DNA from: Nocardia pseudobrasiliensis NBRC 108224
Lineage (GTDB): Bacteria > Actinomycetota > Actinomycetes > Mycobacteriales > Mycobacteriaceae
Assembly: GCF_001613105.1 (NCBI RefSeq)
Contig: NZ_BDBS01000005.1
Coordinates: 124,001 to 188,000 of the forward strand
Reading direction: 5' to 3'
Length of the DNA stretch: 64,000 bases
A program made the position numbers and the translations under genes. Positions 39,574 through 48,258 of this stretch are shown here, one piece after another; the stretch's first letter is position 1; each line of letters opens with the position of its first letter. The notes below the pieces were generated by a model. It was not told where the DNA came from, did not search any database, and was given only the letters and a program-made list of their open reading frames with translations.

Positions 39574-40583
39574 GCTTTGCTCCTTTTCAGCGTGCCGATA
39601 CCGAGAGAGCCGTCCCCCGTGGACGCGGCAGTGGGTTGTTCCGGGGTCGCCGCCGCGGGCGGGTCCGGCATATCGTCGAAGAAATCCAGGGCCGGCACGA
39701 AGAACAGCGTGCCGGTGACGGCTGTGGAGAAATCCAGGATGCGGTCGTAGGCGGCCTCGGCGCTGCCGAGGAACATGCGCACCAGCATGCGTTCGGTGAC
39801 GCTCGGGGTGGCGGCGTAGGCGACGTAGTAGGTGCCGAATTCGCCCTCGCGCACGCTGCCGAACGGCATATTGGCGCGCATGATCTGACGTTCGGTTCCG
39901 TCGGGGTCGATCAGCGTATTCACCGCGACATGCGAGTCGGCGGGCTTGTCCTCGTCGGACAGTTCGAAATCGTCGAGTTTGGTGCGGCCGATGACGCGCT
40001 CCTGCTCGGCGACCGACAGCGCGTTCCAGGCGTCCAGATCGTGCAGGTACTTCTGCACGATCACATAACTGCCACCGGTGAATTCGGGGTCCTCGTCGCC
40101 GATGAGCGTGGCCGCCGCCGCGGCCCGGCCCTCCGGATTCTCGGTGCCGTCGACGAATCCGAGCAGATCGCGCTGCTCGAAATAGCGGAAGCCGACCGTC
40201 TCATCGATGACGGTGGCCGCCCCGCGCAGCCGCGCCGCGATGGTCATCGCCAATTCGAAGCAGGCGTCCTGGGATTCGGCGCGGATGTGGAACAGCAGAT
40301 CGCCGGGTGTGGCGGGGGCCCGATGGCGGGGGCCGTCGTAGCCCGGAAACTCGTGCAGCTCAGCTGGTCTCGGACCGGTGAAAAGCCGGTCCCACGCCGC
40401 GGCGCCGATACCCGCGATGACGCCCAGATCGGTACCGGGCAGCCGGAAGCCGATCGAGCGGCGCAGGCCCTGCAGATCTTCCAGCAGATCACGAACTACC
40501 GGCTCGCCCCCCGCGTCGATGGTCGCGACCAGGAAGATCGCGGCCCGCGTGAGCGGATCGAGAACCGGCTGCGGCTCACTCAT
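39570..40583 (-). CDS. Dye-decolorizing (Dyp-type) heme peroxidase, encapsulin cargo
   Basis: A 337-residue heme peroxidase packaged inside the encapsulin encoded next. The Dyp signature GFVDGTENP supplies the distal Asp, the proximal His is in DSHVAV, and the distal Arg is in IMRANMPFG. A proline/alanine-rich linker leads to the C-terminal tail DGSLGIGTLKRS, which matches the known encapsulin loading peptide pattern. ATG 40583 (MSEPQPVL) is chosen over an upstream TTG. The physiological substrate is unknown; such compartments are linked to oxidative stress defence. Confidence 0.96.
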   Translation of the reverse strand: MSEPQPVLDPLTRAAIFLVATIDAGGEPVVRDLLEDLQGLRRSIGFRLPGTDLGVIAGIGAAAWDRLFTGPRPAELHEFPGYDGPRHRAPATPGDLLFHIRAESQDACFELAMTIAARLRGAATVIDETVGFRYFEQRDLLGFVDGTENPEGRAAAAATLIGDEDPEFTGGSYVIVQKYLHDLDAWNALSVAEQERVIGRTKLDDFELSDEDKPADSHVAVNTLIDPDGTERQIMRANMPFGSVREGEFGTYYVAYAATPSVTERMLVRMFLGSAEAAYDRILDFSTAVTGTLFFVPALDFFDDMPDPPAAATPEQPTAASTGDGSLGIGTLKRSKA

Positions 40584-40652
40584 GATCAACAGCCTACGGG
40601 GCCGCGCCGACAGGGCGGCGATTTGGTTGCCGGGTGGCTGCTCGATCGACCG

Positions 40653-40979
40653 CTACTTCGCGACGGTCAGCAGGAACGCCACGTCGTCGAGGGCCTTGAC
40701 GCTGTGCCGCGCGTCCGGAATCACCAGCAGGTCTCCCGGCGAGCCCTTCCACTCTTTCGCCCCCGCGATCAGGGTCAATGTGCCGCTGAGGACCTGCAGG
40801 GTGGCCTCGCCCGGATTCTCGTGTTCGGCCAGGCTCTGGCCCGCGGTCAGTGCGATCACGGTCTGGCGCAGGCTGTGGGTGTGTCCGCCGCAGAGGGTCT
40901 GGGAACTGCGTCCGCTCGTGGCCGCCGCGGCCAGCTTGAGTTGCTGTCGAGCGACCGCGGTCAGCGATTTCTTGTCCAT
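40653..40979 (-). CDS. Small single-domain cupin protein
   Basis: A 108-residue cupin. Both cupin motifs are recognisable: the first around TAGQSLAEHENPGEATLQVLSG, with His and Glu in metal-ligand-like positions, and the second as PGDLLVIPDARHSVKALDD. ATG 40979 has AAAGG upstream. It lies 69 bases before the Dyp peroxidase gene on the same strand, so it may be the first gene of the encapsulin transcription unit; that is inference. Function unknown. Confidence 0.85.
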   Translation of the reverse strand: MDKKSLTAVARQQLKLAAAATSGRSSQTLCGGHTHSLRQTVIALTAGQSLAEHENPGEATLQVLSGTLTLIAGAKEWKGSPGDLLVIPDARHSVKALDDVAFLLTVAK

Positions 40980-41009
40980 GGACAACCTTTCACGGATCAG
41001 CCGATAGCG

Positions 41010-41027
41010 GGCCCGGGGCTGCGGGCC
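41010..41027. terminator. Candidate terminator after folA
   Basis: GGCCCG-GGGCTG-CGGGCC is a perfect 6-bp stem with a 6-base loop, about 70 bases past the folA stop in the direction of transcription. No U-tract follows, as is common in actinobacteria. Confidence 0.4.
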
Positions 41028-41098
41028 TGATAGTCGTGAGTATGCCGGACGAATACCCGTGGCTCCGGCGGTTTCACCGTTGCGGTTTCGCGTCGGTC

Positions 41099-41578
41099 TC
41101 AGCGCAGGTAGTGCAGGAAGCGATAGCGCAGCCCGCTCGAGGATTCGCGCCAGCCGCTATCGGTGTCGACGCGCCAGTCCGGTCCGATCTCGGGTGCGTA
41201 GGTGTCGCCGTCGATATCCGCGTCGATCTCGGTGACCTCCAGATCAGTCGCGTAATCCATTGCCGCCCGGTAGATTTCACCGCCGCCGAGCACCCATACG
41301 GTCTCGCCGTCGAGCAGGCGCAGGGCCTCCTTCACCGAACCGGCTCGCTCCGCGCCCGCGGCCGTCCAGTCCGGCTGCCTGGTGACGACGATATTGCGCC
41401 GATCCGGCAGCGGGCGAAATCGCGGGGGCAGCGAATCCCAAGTGCGCCGACCCATCACGACCGGATGTCCCCGGGTGATCTCCTTGAGATGGGCCATATC
41501 CTCGGGCACCCGCCACGGAATGGCGTTGTCGACGCCGATGACCCCGCGCGTGGTCTGCGCCCAAATGAGCCCGATCAC
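41099..41578 (-). CDS. folA: Dihydrofolate reductase
   Basis: A 159-residue enzyme that reduces dihydrofolate with NADPH. Visible: [24 protein letters not shown] with the catalytic acidic residue in PEDM, the NADPH motif [12 protein letters not shown] and [12 protein letters not shown]. The GTG start at 41578 overlaps the thyA stop (GTGA), so reductase and thymidylate synthase are coupled, which makes sense because thymidylate synthesis produces the dihydrofolate this enzyme recycles. Length is as in mycobacterial dfrA. Confidence 0.97.
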   Translation of the reverse strand: MIGLIWAQTTRGVIGVDNAIPWRVPEDMAHLKEITRGHPVVMGRRTWDSLPPRFRPLPDRRNIVVTRQPDWTAAGAERAGSVKEALRLLDGETVWVLGGGEIYRAAMDYATDLEVTEIDADIDGDTYAPEIGPDWRVDTDSGWRESSSGLRYRFLHYLR

Positions 41579-42375
41579 ACCGCCACCGGCGCCTTGATCG
41601 CCGGATGATGCTGGTAGTTCAGGATTTCCACATCCTCGTAGCGATAGTCGAACAGCGTGGTCGCCGGATGCAGCCGCAGCCGCGGGAACGGATACGGCTC
41701 GCGGCCGAGCTGTTCGGTCACCTGGTCGAGGTGGTTGTCATAGATGTGGCAGTCGCCGCCGGTCCAGATGAAGTCGCCGGGCAGTAGCTCGGCCTGCTGG
41801 GCGACCATATGCGTGAGCAGGGCGTAGCTCGCGATATTGAACGGCACGCCCAGGAACAGATCGGCGCTGCGCTGATACAGCTGACACGACAGGCGGCCGT
41901 CGGCGACGTAGAACTGGAAGAACGCGTGACAGGGCGCGAGCGCCATCTTGTCCAATTCCGCGACATTCCAGGCGGACACGAGCATGCGGCGGGAATCGGG
42001 ATCGGTGCGCAGCGTGTGCAGGACCTGTGCCAGCTGATCTATATGGGTGCCGTCCGGAGTCGGCCAGGAGCGCCACTGCACCCCGTAGACCGGACCCAGT
42101 TCACCGTCGGCGTCGGCCCACTCGTCCCAGATCGAGACGCCGTGTTCCCGCAGCCAGCGCACATTCGAATCGCCGCGCAGAAACCACAGCAACTCGTAGA
42201 CGATCGACTTCAGATGCACCCGCTTGGTGGTGATCAACGGAAAGCCGGCCGACAGGTCGTAGCGGAGTTGGTGGCCGAAGACGCTGCGGGTGCCGGTGCC
42301 GGTGCGGTCCGATTTGGCCGTGCCGTGCTCGAGTACGTGTCGCAGCAGGTCCTCGTACTGGGTATCGATGCCCAT
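41575..42375 (-). CDS. thyA: Thymidylate synthase
   Basis: A 266-residue enzyme converting dUMP to dTMP with methylenetetrahydrofolate. Visible: [37 protein letters not shown], the nucleophile cysteine in [13 protein letters not shown], and [20 protein letters not shown] with [13 protein letters not shown] 42373-42375 begins [11 protein letters not shown]; an upstream in-frame stretch is not family-like. It is divergent from cobF, with only 20 bases between starts, and overlaps folA downstream. Confidence 0.98.
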   Translation of the reverse strand: MGIDTQYEDLLRHVLEHGTAKSDRTGTGTRSVFGHQLRYDLSAGFPLITTKRVHLKSIVYELLWFLRGDSNVRWLREHGVSIWDEWADADGELGPVYGVQWRSWPTPDGTHIDQLAQVLHTLRTDPDSRRMLVSAWNVAELDKMALAPCHAFFQFYVADGRLSCQLYQRSADLFLGVPFNIASYALLTHMVAQQAELLPGDFIWTGGDCHIYDNHLDQVTEQLGREPYPFPRLRLHPATTLFDYRYEDVEILNYQHHPAIKAPVAV

Positions 42376-42395
42376 GACTGGCAAGCTTACGCATC

Positions 42396-43151
42396 GTGCG
42401 AAAGCTGTTCGTGATCGGAATCGGGGCGGGCGACCCCGACCAGGTGACATTGCGGGCCGTCGCGGCGCTGGGGCAGGCCGAGGTGTTCTTCGTCATCGGC
42501 AAGGGCGAGAGCAAGCGAGAACTGGTCGATGTGCGCTCGGCCATTCTCACCGCGCATGCCACGCAGCCCCACCAGATCGTGACGATCGCCGATCCGCCGC
42601 GCGAGCGAACCGTGGCCACGACGCCGGACTATCGCGATGTGGTCGAGGACTGGCACGAGCGCCGGGCCGAACTGCTGGAGGCGGCCTTCGCTCGGACCGA
42701 GGGCGTGGGCGCGATTCTGGTGTGGGGCGATCCGTCGCTGTACGACAGCACGCTGCGCATGGTGGAGCGGGTGCTGGCCCGGGGCGCGGTGTCCTTCGAC
42801 TACGAGGTGGTGCCCGGTATCACCAGTGCGCAGGCGCTGGCGGCACGGCATCGCATCGTCCTGCACGAGATCGGCGAGCCGGTACACATCACCACCGGTC
42901 GCCGGGTGCGCGAAGAGGGCGTCGCCGCAGGGCAATCGACGCTGGTGATGCTCGACGGGGAATGTTCGTTCACCCAGGTGCCCGGGAATGATCTGCATAT
43001 CTGGTGGGCGGCGTATCTCGGTATGCCGGACGAGGTTCTGATCGAGGGGCCGCTTCGGCAGGTGGAGGAGCGAATCGTGCGGCGTCGCAACGAACTTCGT
43101 GAGCGCAAGGGGTGGATCATGGACATCTATCTGCTGCGATCGCGTCGGTAG
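42396..43151 (+). CDS. cobF: Precorrin-6A synthase (deacetylating), cobalamin pathway
   Basis: A 251-residue SAM-dependent methyltransferase of the aerobic cobalamin route, methylating C-1 of precorrin-5 with loss of acetate. The N terminus [19 protein letters not shown] is the tetrapyrrole-methylase glycine motif. [36 protein letters not shown] and the CobF-like middle ([23 protein letters not shown]) set it apart from other Cob methylases. GTG 42396 is the start. It is isolated here from other cob genes. Confidence 0.92.
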   Translation: MRKLFVIGIGAGDPDQVTLRAVAALGQAEVFFVIGKGESKRELVDVRSAILTAHATQPHQIVTIADPPRERTVATTPDYRDVVEDWHERRAELLEAAFARTEGVGAILVWGDPSLYDSTLRMVERVLARGAVSFDYEVVPGITSAQALAARHRIVLHEIGEPVHITTGRRVREEGVAAGQSTLVMLDGECSFTQVPGNDLHIWWAAYLGMPDEVLIEGPLRQVEERIVRRRNELRERKGWIMDIYLLRSRR

Positions 43152-43179
43152 AGTCTTTACATCGCCGGGTCGGCGCTAT

Positions 43180-43198
43180 TTACTACCTTCTGTAGTAA
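43180..43198. promoter_or_regulatory. Perfect 7-5-7 dyad upstream of ctaA, BlaI/MecI-like
   Basis: TTACTAC-CTTCT-GTAGTAA is a perfect inverted repeat ending ten bases before the ctaA GTG. The TACTAC/GTAGTA half-sites resemble those of BlaI/MecI repressors (the staphylococcal mec operator has the same half-sites with a 4-base centre). Binding here would block transcription or initiation of ctaA. Confidence 0.65.
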
Positions 43199-43208
43199 GC
43201 CGGGAGGG

Positions 43209-44099
43209 GTGAGCGTGCGATTCGGGCGTAAGGCGCTGCGGTGGTTGGCTTTCGCCGCGCTCGTGGCGGGGGTGTTGATCGTCGTGGGTGGTGTGCTGGT
43301 GCGGGTCACCGGGTCCGGGCTGGGCTGTCCGGAATGGCCGCGGTGTACCGCCGATTCGTTCGGGGCGACCGCGGAGACGGGTCGCCACGGCGTCATCGAA
43401 TTCGCGAATCGGCTGGTGACCACGGGGTTGTGCGTGATCGTGGGGCTGTTGTTCGTCGTCGCGCGGTGGCAGGTGCGGCCCGTGCCCGAGGTGGTGCGGT
43501 GGGTGTGGGTGCAGGTCGGGATCGTCGGGCTCAATGCGGTGGTGGGTGGTGTGACCGTGCTGGCGCGATTGAGTCCGTATGTCGTGGCCGCGCATTTTCT
43601 CGCCGCGGTCCTGCTGCTGACGGCGGCGACGGTGACCTGGGATCGGGTGCTGCGCCTCGATACGCCCGGCGGCGCGGCCGTTTCCACGCGGCTGCGAGCG
43701 CTGGGGCGAGTGCTGATCGCCGCCACGGCCGCGCTGACCATGGTGGGAGCGGTGGTCACGGGAACCGGGCCGCACGCCGGGGATTCGGCGCGGGTCACCC
43801 GAATGCCGTTGCCGTGGACCGCGACCGTCGTCGCGCACGGACTGCTCGCGGCACTGGTTCTCGGCACGGTCCTGGCCATGCGATACGCCGCCGAGCCGGG
43901 TACGGCCGTGCGGGAGCGCGCCACGATCCTGGTCCTGGTACTGGCCGGCCAGGGCGGCCTCGGCGTCGTGCAGGCCTTCGCGCATCTGCCCGGACCGCTG
44001 GTCTTCGCCCACGTCGCGGTGTCGGCGCTGCTGTGGATCGGCGCGGTGCGACTGTATCTGGATACCAACGAACCGGTGCGTGTCGGTGCGGGCCGGTAG
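43209..44099 (+). CDS. ctaA: Heme A synthase (COX15/CtaA family)
   Basis: A 296-residue integral membrane protein with about eight hydrophobic segments that oxidises the heme O methyl group to make heme A for cytochrome oxidase. Diagnostic: VRVTGSGLGCPEWPRC after the first TM helix, heme-ligand histidines in GRHGVIEFANRL and VVAAHFLAAV, and in the second half VVAHGLLAAL and VFAHVAVSALLW. GTG 43209 follows GGGAGGGG. A dyad lies just upstream. The DNA glycosylase gene begins nine bases after its stop. Confidence 0.95.
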   Translation: MSVRFGRKALRWLAFAALVAGVLIVVGGVLVRVTGSGLGCPEWPRCTADSFGATAETGRHGVIEFANRLVTTGLCVIVGLLFVVARWQVRPVPEVVRWVWVQVGIVGLNAVVGGVTVLARLSPYVVAAHFLAAVLLLTAATVTWDRVLRLDTPGGAAVSTRLRALGRVLIAATAALTMVGAVVTGTGPHAGDSARVTRMPLPWTATVVAHGLLAALVLGTVLAMRYAAEPGTAVRERATILVLVLAGQGGLGVVQAFAHLPGPLVFAHVAVSALLWIGAVRLYLDTNEPVRVGAGR

Positions 44100-44108
44100 G
44101 CTGCGATC

Positions 44109-44975
44109 GTGCCCGAGTTACCGGAGATCACGGCGCTCGAGCGGTTCCTCGCCGAGCATGCGGTGGGCGCGGTCGTCGGGCGGGTCGATGTCGCGGCGCT
44201 GAGCGTGCTGAAGACATTCGATCCGCCGGTTACCGCGCTGTCCGGTCGTGACGTCACCGGGGCCGGGCACTGGGGGAAGCATCTGGGATTGCAGTGCGAC
44301 GGGCTGTGGTTGATCACGCATCTGTCGCGCGGGGGTTGGTTGCGCTGGCTCGACGAGCCGAGTGCCGCGCCGCCCAAACCCGGTAAGGGGCCGCTCGCGC
44401 TGCGGGTGCATTTCTTCACTCCCGAGGGTGCGACGCCCGCCTTCGATCTGACCGAGGCGGGCACCAAGAAGCGGCTCGCGGTGTGGGTTGTCGAGGATCC
44501 GCACATGGTTCCCGGCATCGCTCGGCTGGGGCCCGATGCCCTCGAGATCGACGAGCAACAGTTCGCCGAACTGCTGCACGCCACCTCGCAGCGACTCAAG
44601 ACCGCCCTCACCGACCAGGCCCTGCTCGCGGGCATCGGCAACGCCTACTCCGACGAGATCCTGCACGCCGCGAAGCTGTCCCCCTTCGCAACCGCCTCGA
44701 GCCTGAGCGAAGACAAGATCACCCAGCTCTACACCGCGATGCGCACCATCCTCACCGACGCGGTCACCCGCTCGGTGGGCCAAGACGCCGCCCGCCTCAA
44801 GGGCGAAAAGCGCTCCGGCCTCCAGGTTCACGCCCGCACCGGCCTCCCCTGCCCGGTCTGCGGCGACACCGTCCGAGAAGTCGCCTACGCCGACAAGTCC
44901 TTCCAGTACTGCCCCACCTGCCAAACGGGCGGCAAAATCCTCGCCGACCGCCGCATGTCCCGCCTCCTGAAGTAG
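44109..44975 (+). CDS. Fpg/Nei family DNA glycosylase
   Basis: A 288-residue base-excision repair enzyme. The mature N terminus PELPE supplies the catalytic Pro and Glu, a lysine is in HWGKHLG, the helix-two-turn-helix is in LTDQALLAGIGNAYSDEIL, and a C-terminal zinc finger CPVC...CPTC is present. GTG 44109 is the start, nine bases after ctaA. It is probably co-transcribed with ctaA and is followed by two hairpins. Whether it acts on oxidised purines or pyrimidines cannot be told from sequence. Confidence 0.95.
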   Translation: MPELPEITALERFLAEHAVGAVVGRVDVAALSVLKTFDPPVTALSGRDVTGAGHWGKHLGLQCDGLWLITHLSRGGWLRWLDEPSAAPPKPGKGPLALRVHFFTPEGATPAFDLTEAGTKKRLAVWVVEDPHMVPGIARLGPDALEIDEQQFAELLHATSQRLKTALTDQALLAGIGNAYSDEILHAAKLSPFATASSLSEDKITQLYTAMRTILTDAVTRSVGQDAARLKGEKRSGLQVHARTGLPCPVCGDTVREVAYADKSFQYCPTCQTGGKILADRRMSRLLK

Positions 44976-44977
44976 CC

Positions 44978-45015
44978 CCACCACTCGCGGGAGAACCTGG
45001 GCGGTTCTCCGGTGG
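44978..45015. terminator. Strong hairpin after the DNA glycosylase gene
   Basis: GGAGAACC-TGGGC-GGTTCTCC (44990-45010) is a perfect 8-bp stem with a 5-base loop. It is extended, after a bulge, by CCACC (44978-44982) pairing with GGTGG (45011-45015). It starts three bases after the stop codon. Confidence 0.75.
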
Positions 45016-45025
45016 TCGGTCGGAA

Positions 45026-45086
45026 GCCGGGACCCAGATGCACCCGCGTCGGTTCGCGGTGGCGAAGCGACCATCTGGGGCCCGGC
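45026..45086. terminator. Long 15-bp inverted repeat between convergent genes
   Basis: GCCGGGACCCAGATG (45026-45040) pairs with CATCTGGGGCCCGGC (45072-45086) at 14 of 15 positions. The 31-base loop holds a smaller CCGCG/CGCGG stem. It lies between the convergent glycosylase and esterase genes and may stop transcription from either side. Confidence 0.6.
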
Positions 45087-45102
45087 TCCCGTCGGCACGG
45101 GG

Positions 45103-46605
45103 TCAGCCCAGTGCCGGGACTCGGATGCCTTCCCAGGCAAGGCGTTTGGTGTGGTCGGGGTCTACTTCTATGCGGGTGGGGTGGGTGATTATCTTGGTGC
45201 TGCGGCGTTGTTCGGTGTAGCGCGGCCAGGAGTCGAGGGGGTGGCCGGTGCGAGCGAAACTCAGCCAGTTGTCTTGGAATTCGTGTTGGACGGAGAGGAA
45301 GCCGCGGTAGCCGCCCGCCACGGTCAGTGAGCGGCCGATGGGGGAGTCGACGCCGCCGAAGACCGGGATGAGGTCGAAGGCGTGGGTCGCGCCGAAGCCC
45401 GCCAGGCGGACGGCGCGGGGCGCGTAGTCGAAACGGTAGACGTAGGTCGGGGCGTAGCGGCTGTGGCCGTCGGCCAGGGCGATCGTGGGACGCCAGAAGA
45501 CGAAATCGCCGCCCATCCGGATCGCCACCCGCGCCGCCGGATAGCCGGGATAGGCTGCCACGACCCGTGATTCGACGTCCTCGCCGCAGCGGGCCAGGGC
45601 GCGGTGCAACTGTTCGGGAGTGGTCGGCAGGGTGCGATCGAAGCGGGCGAACAGCGTCGCCTCGTCGCGATTGGTGCCGATGATCAACGGCGCCGCGTGG
45701 GCGCTGCCGTCGACGATCGCATCGAGCGGCGCCCGCGGCAGATAATCGCCGTCCACGACCGGCGCCGCCGGAAAACTCCCGGGCTGACGCCACAGCGCCG
45801 AGGCGATCGCCCGATCCACGGCCTTGCGAATATCGTTGGGCCCGGCCGTGGTCAGCGCCTCGGCGGCGTTTTGCGTAGTGGCGCCGAGATTCTCCAGGCA
45901 GCGCCGCGCGAACGCACGCGCCTCACCCGCCTCGACGGCCCAGTCCGCGGGCGCGCTCTGCGCGATGCCGCGCTGGAACAGCCCGGCGGCCGCGGGCGTC
46001 GCCAACAGCGACACCACCGCATGCGCGCCCGCCGATTCACCGAAAATCGTGACATTGTCCGGATCCCCGCCGAAGGCCGCGATATTGCGTTGCACCCACC
46101 GCAATGCGGCCACCTGATCGCGCAGTCCCAGATTCGATTCGAAGGGGCGTTCCGGACTGGAGAATTCACTGAAATCGACGTACCCGAAAGCGCCCAGCCG
46201 ATAGTTCATCGACACCACGACCACATCGCCGCGCTCGGCCAGCCGGGATCCGGAATACAGCGACAGCGCCGAGGTGCCGATGACATAGCCGCCGCCGTGG
46301 ATGAACACCAGCACCGGCCGCAATGCCGCCGACGGCGTGACCGGTGCGGTCACATTCAGCGTCAGGCAGTCCTCGCCGGTCGGCTGAATATTGCGCGGAC
46401 CGATCCGCGCGCCGGTGCGATGCTGCATCGCGGCGAGCCCGAAACGGGTGGCATCCCGCACTTCGGACCAGGGCCGCACCGGCTGCGGTGCGCGAAAACG
46501 CAGGTCACCGACCGGGGGCGCGGCATACGGGATCGAGCGCCAGCGCAGCGTACGGCGGCCGCGATGACCGCGGACCACGCCGTCGGCGGTCGTAACTTCT
46601 ACCAT
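45103..46605 (-). CDS. Type-B carboxylesterase
   Basis: A 500-residue alpha/beta-hydrolase of the carboxylesterase type-B/cholinesterase family. The oxyanion loop is VFIHGGGYVIG, the nucleophile serine is in FGESAGAHAVV, the acidic residue is near IIGTNRDEATLF and the catalytic histidine is in GATHAFDLIPVFG. The N terminus GRRTLRWRSIPYAAPPVG is typical, and no signal peptide is visible. A 7-6-7 dyad overlaps its start codon. It starts 16 bases after the DUF2630 stop, so the two may be co-transcribed. Confidence 0.94.
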   Translation of the reverse strand: MVEVTTADGVVRGHRGRRTLRWRSIPYAAPPVGDLRFRAPQPVRPWSEVRDATRFGLAAMQHRTGARIGPRNIQPTGEDCLTLNVTAPVTPSAALRPVLVFIHGGGYVIGTSALSLYSGSRLAERGDVVVVSMNYRLGAFGYVDFSEFSSPERPFESNLGLRDQVAALRWVQRNIAAFGGDPDNVTIFGESAGAHAVVSLLATPAAAGLFQRGIAQSAPADWAVEAGEARAFARRCLENLGATTQNAAEALTTAGPNDIRKAVDRAIASALWRQPGSFPAAPVVDGDYLPRAPLDAIVDGSAHAAPLIIGTNRDEATLFARFDRTLPTTPEQLHRALARCGEDVESRVVAAYPGYPAARVAIRMGGDFVFWRPTIALADGHSRYAPTYVYRFDYAPRAVRLAGFGATHAFDLIPVFGGVDSPIGRSLTVAGGYRGFLSVQHEFQDNWLSFARTGHPLDSWPRYTEQRRSTKIITHPTRIEVDPDHTKRLAWEGIRVPALG

Positions 46606-46618
46606 CTACGAATGGTAG
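46599..46618. promoter_or_regulatory. 7-6-7 dyad covering the esterase start codon
   Basis: CTACCAT-CTACGA-ATGGTAG is a perfect inverted repeat. Its left arm contains the esterase ATG (46603-46605, minus strand), and GAGG lies just upstream of its right arm. In RNA it would bury the start codon in a hairpin; in DNA it could be an operator. Confidence 0.55.
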
Positions 46619-46621
46619 ACC

Positions 46622-46867
46622 TCACTGCAGGTAGCCCTCGACCTGCTTGGCCGAGTTGACCTGTGCCTCATCGGGATCGGCGCCCTGATCGATGCGCGCC
46701 CGGCGCTGCCGCAGCAGATCCCAGCACTGATCCAGCATCACCTCGAGATCGGCCAGCCGCTGACGCTCGAGCTCCGGATCCAACTCCTTGTCCACGGTCT
46801 TGGACCGCAACTCGTGCTCCTGATCCACCAGGTCCTTGATGCGCGCCAGAATGTCCTGTTCGGTCAT
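46622..46867 (-). CDS. DUF2630 family small protein
   Basis: An 81-residue, highly charged and helical protein (MTEQDILARIKDLVDQEHELRS, then LADLEVMLDQCWDLLRQRRARI) with the size and pattern of DUF2630, a family common in actinobacteria and without known function. ATG 46867 is chosen for the family start; an ATG three codons upstream (46876) is possible. No membrane segment. It lies upstream of the esterase on the same strand. Confidence 0.85.
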   Translation of the reverse strand: MTEQDILARIKDLVDQEHELRSKTVDKELDPELERQRLADLEVMLDQCWDLLRQRRARIDQGADPDEAQVNSAKQVEGYLQ

Positions 46868-47026
46868 GCGGTCCATGCTACGGCCGATCTCCGCCGAATC
46901 ACCGATGACGTGATCAGGACGGTCCGCGGCGCGATATTCACCATCCCTGGTGATCCGTCGCACAGCATGGTTAATGTGCCGTTACGAAAGCCCCGGAGGA
47001 ATTCCGAACGCGCCTATTCTGCGCGA

Positions 47027-48258
47027 ATGCATAAATGTCGATTCGCATTGATGGGAGTGATAGGTCTTTTCGCTGTCGGAACCGGAACGGCCACGGCCGA
47101 ACCACCGGCGTTCTACGACACCCCGTCCGTACTGCCCGCGGGCGAGTCCGGCGAGCTGATCCGAGCCGAACCGATGACCGTGGCACTGGACCCGATCGCC
47201 CGGCTGCCCATGCCGGTCCGGGCCTGGCGAATCCTCTACGCCAGCAGCGATTCCCGCGGCGAGCGAGTGCCGGTGTCGGGCACGCTGCTGCTACCGGCGA
47301 CGCCGTGGCCCGGCCCCGGCCCGCGGCCGCTGGTCGACGCCGCGTCGGCGACCCAGGGCCTGTCGCGCGACTGCGCCACCTCGATCAACCTGCAGAACGG
47401 CATCGCCTACGAAACCCCCTTCTCGCACCGCTTCTCCAGCGCGGGTGGGCGGTGGTGATGACCGACTGGCTGGGTCTGGGCGCCAATCGCGCGCACACCT
47501 ACATAAATCGGGTGGACCAGTCCTACGCCGTCGCCGACGCCGCCCGCGCCGCGCTGCGGGTGCCGGAGGCCGGTCTCGGCCCGGACACCCCGATCGGCCT
47601 GGCCGGATCCGCCTACGGCGCGGAGGGCGTGGCCGGTGCGATCGAACGGCCCGACTATCTGAACGGCCTGAACGTCGTCGGCGCGGTCGTCGGCGAACCG
47701 CTGAACAGCGTCGCCGCCACCTTCGACAACATCTGGGCGCGCGACGACAATCTGGGTTACGACGCCGTCTACGAAATGAACGGCCTCATCGCCGCGTATC
47801 CCGATCGAGCCGAACGCATCAGATCCATCCTCAACGACGCGGGCCGCCGAATCCTCGACGAGACGCGCGGGCAGTGCCAGGCCGAAAGCGTGGCCCGCTA
47901 CTCCCTGATCCCCACCCGCACGCTGACCGCCGACGGCCGGACGCTGAAGGAGCATTTCCGCGAGGAGCCGTTCGCCTCGCTGCTGGCCGAACAGAATCTG
48001 GGCGGCGCCGCGCCCACGGTCCCGGTCTTCGCCGCGGAATACGCCGCCGATCAAATCATTTCGCCCGCGCAGGCGCGAGATCTGGTGGTGCAGTGGCGCG
48101 CTCGCGGCGCACGGGTGACCTATCGCGAGGTCCCGGGCCCGGTGACCCCGGCCGGTGCGCTGTTCGACCACGCCGCCGGCGCGGTCGTCGCCCTGGAGTC
48201 CGGCCTCGACTATCTCGCGAATCGCTTTGCCGGTCAGCCGATCCCGGCCGACTCCTGA
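47027..48258 (+). pseudogene. Frameshifted secretory lipase-family gene
   Basis: ATG 47027 starts a protein with a signal peptide (MHKCRFALMGVIGLFAVGTG, cut near ATA-EPP) and a lipase-family N-terminal half ending FSSAGGRW at a stop at 47456. The family continues in the next frame from about 47422 (LAPLLQRGWAVVMTDWLGLG) to 48258. A single lost base near 47415-47424 in a CCCCCTT run explains the break. In the second half the expected GxSxG nucleophile motif reads GSAYG, with alanine in the serine position. So the gene is broken, and the site is probably dead as well, unless the frameshift is a sequencing error. Confidence 0.8.

Noticed and set aside
47035..48258. The second half of the lipase read as an independent gene from 47035
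   Set aside because: The first 130 residues of that frame are arginine-rich shadow sequence; family similarity begins only near 47422, where the first frame ends. A frameshift explains both halves.
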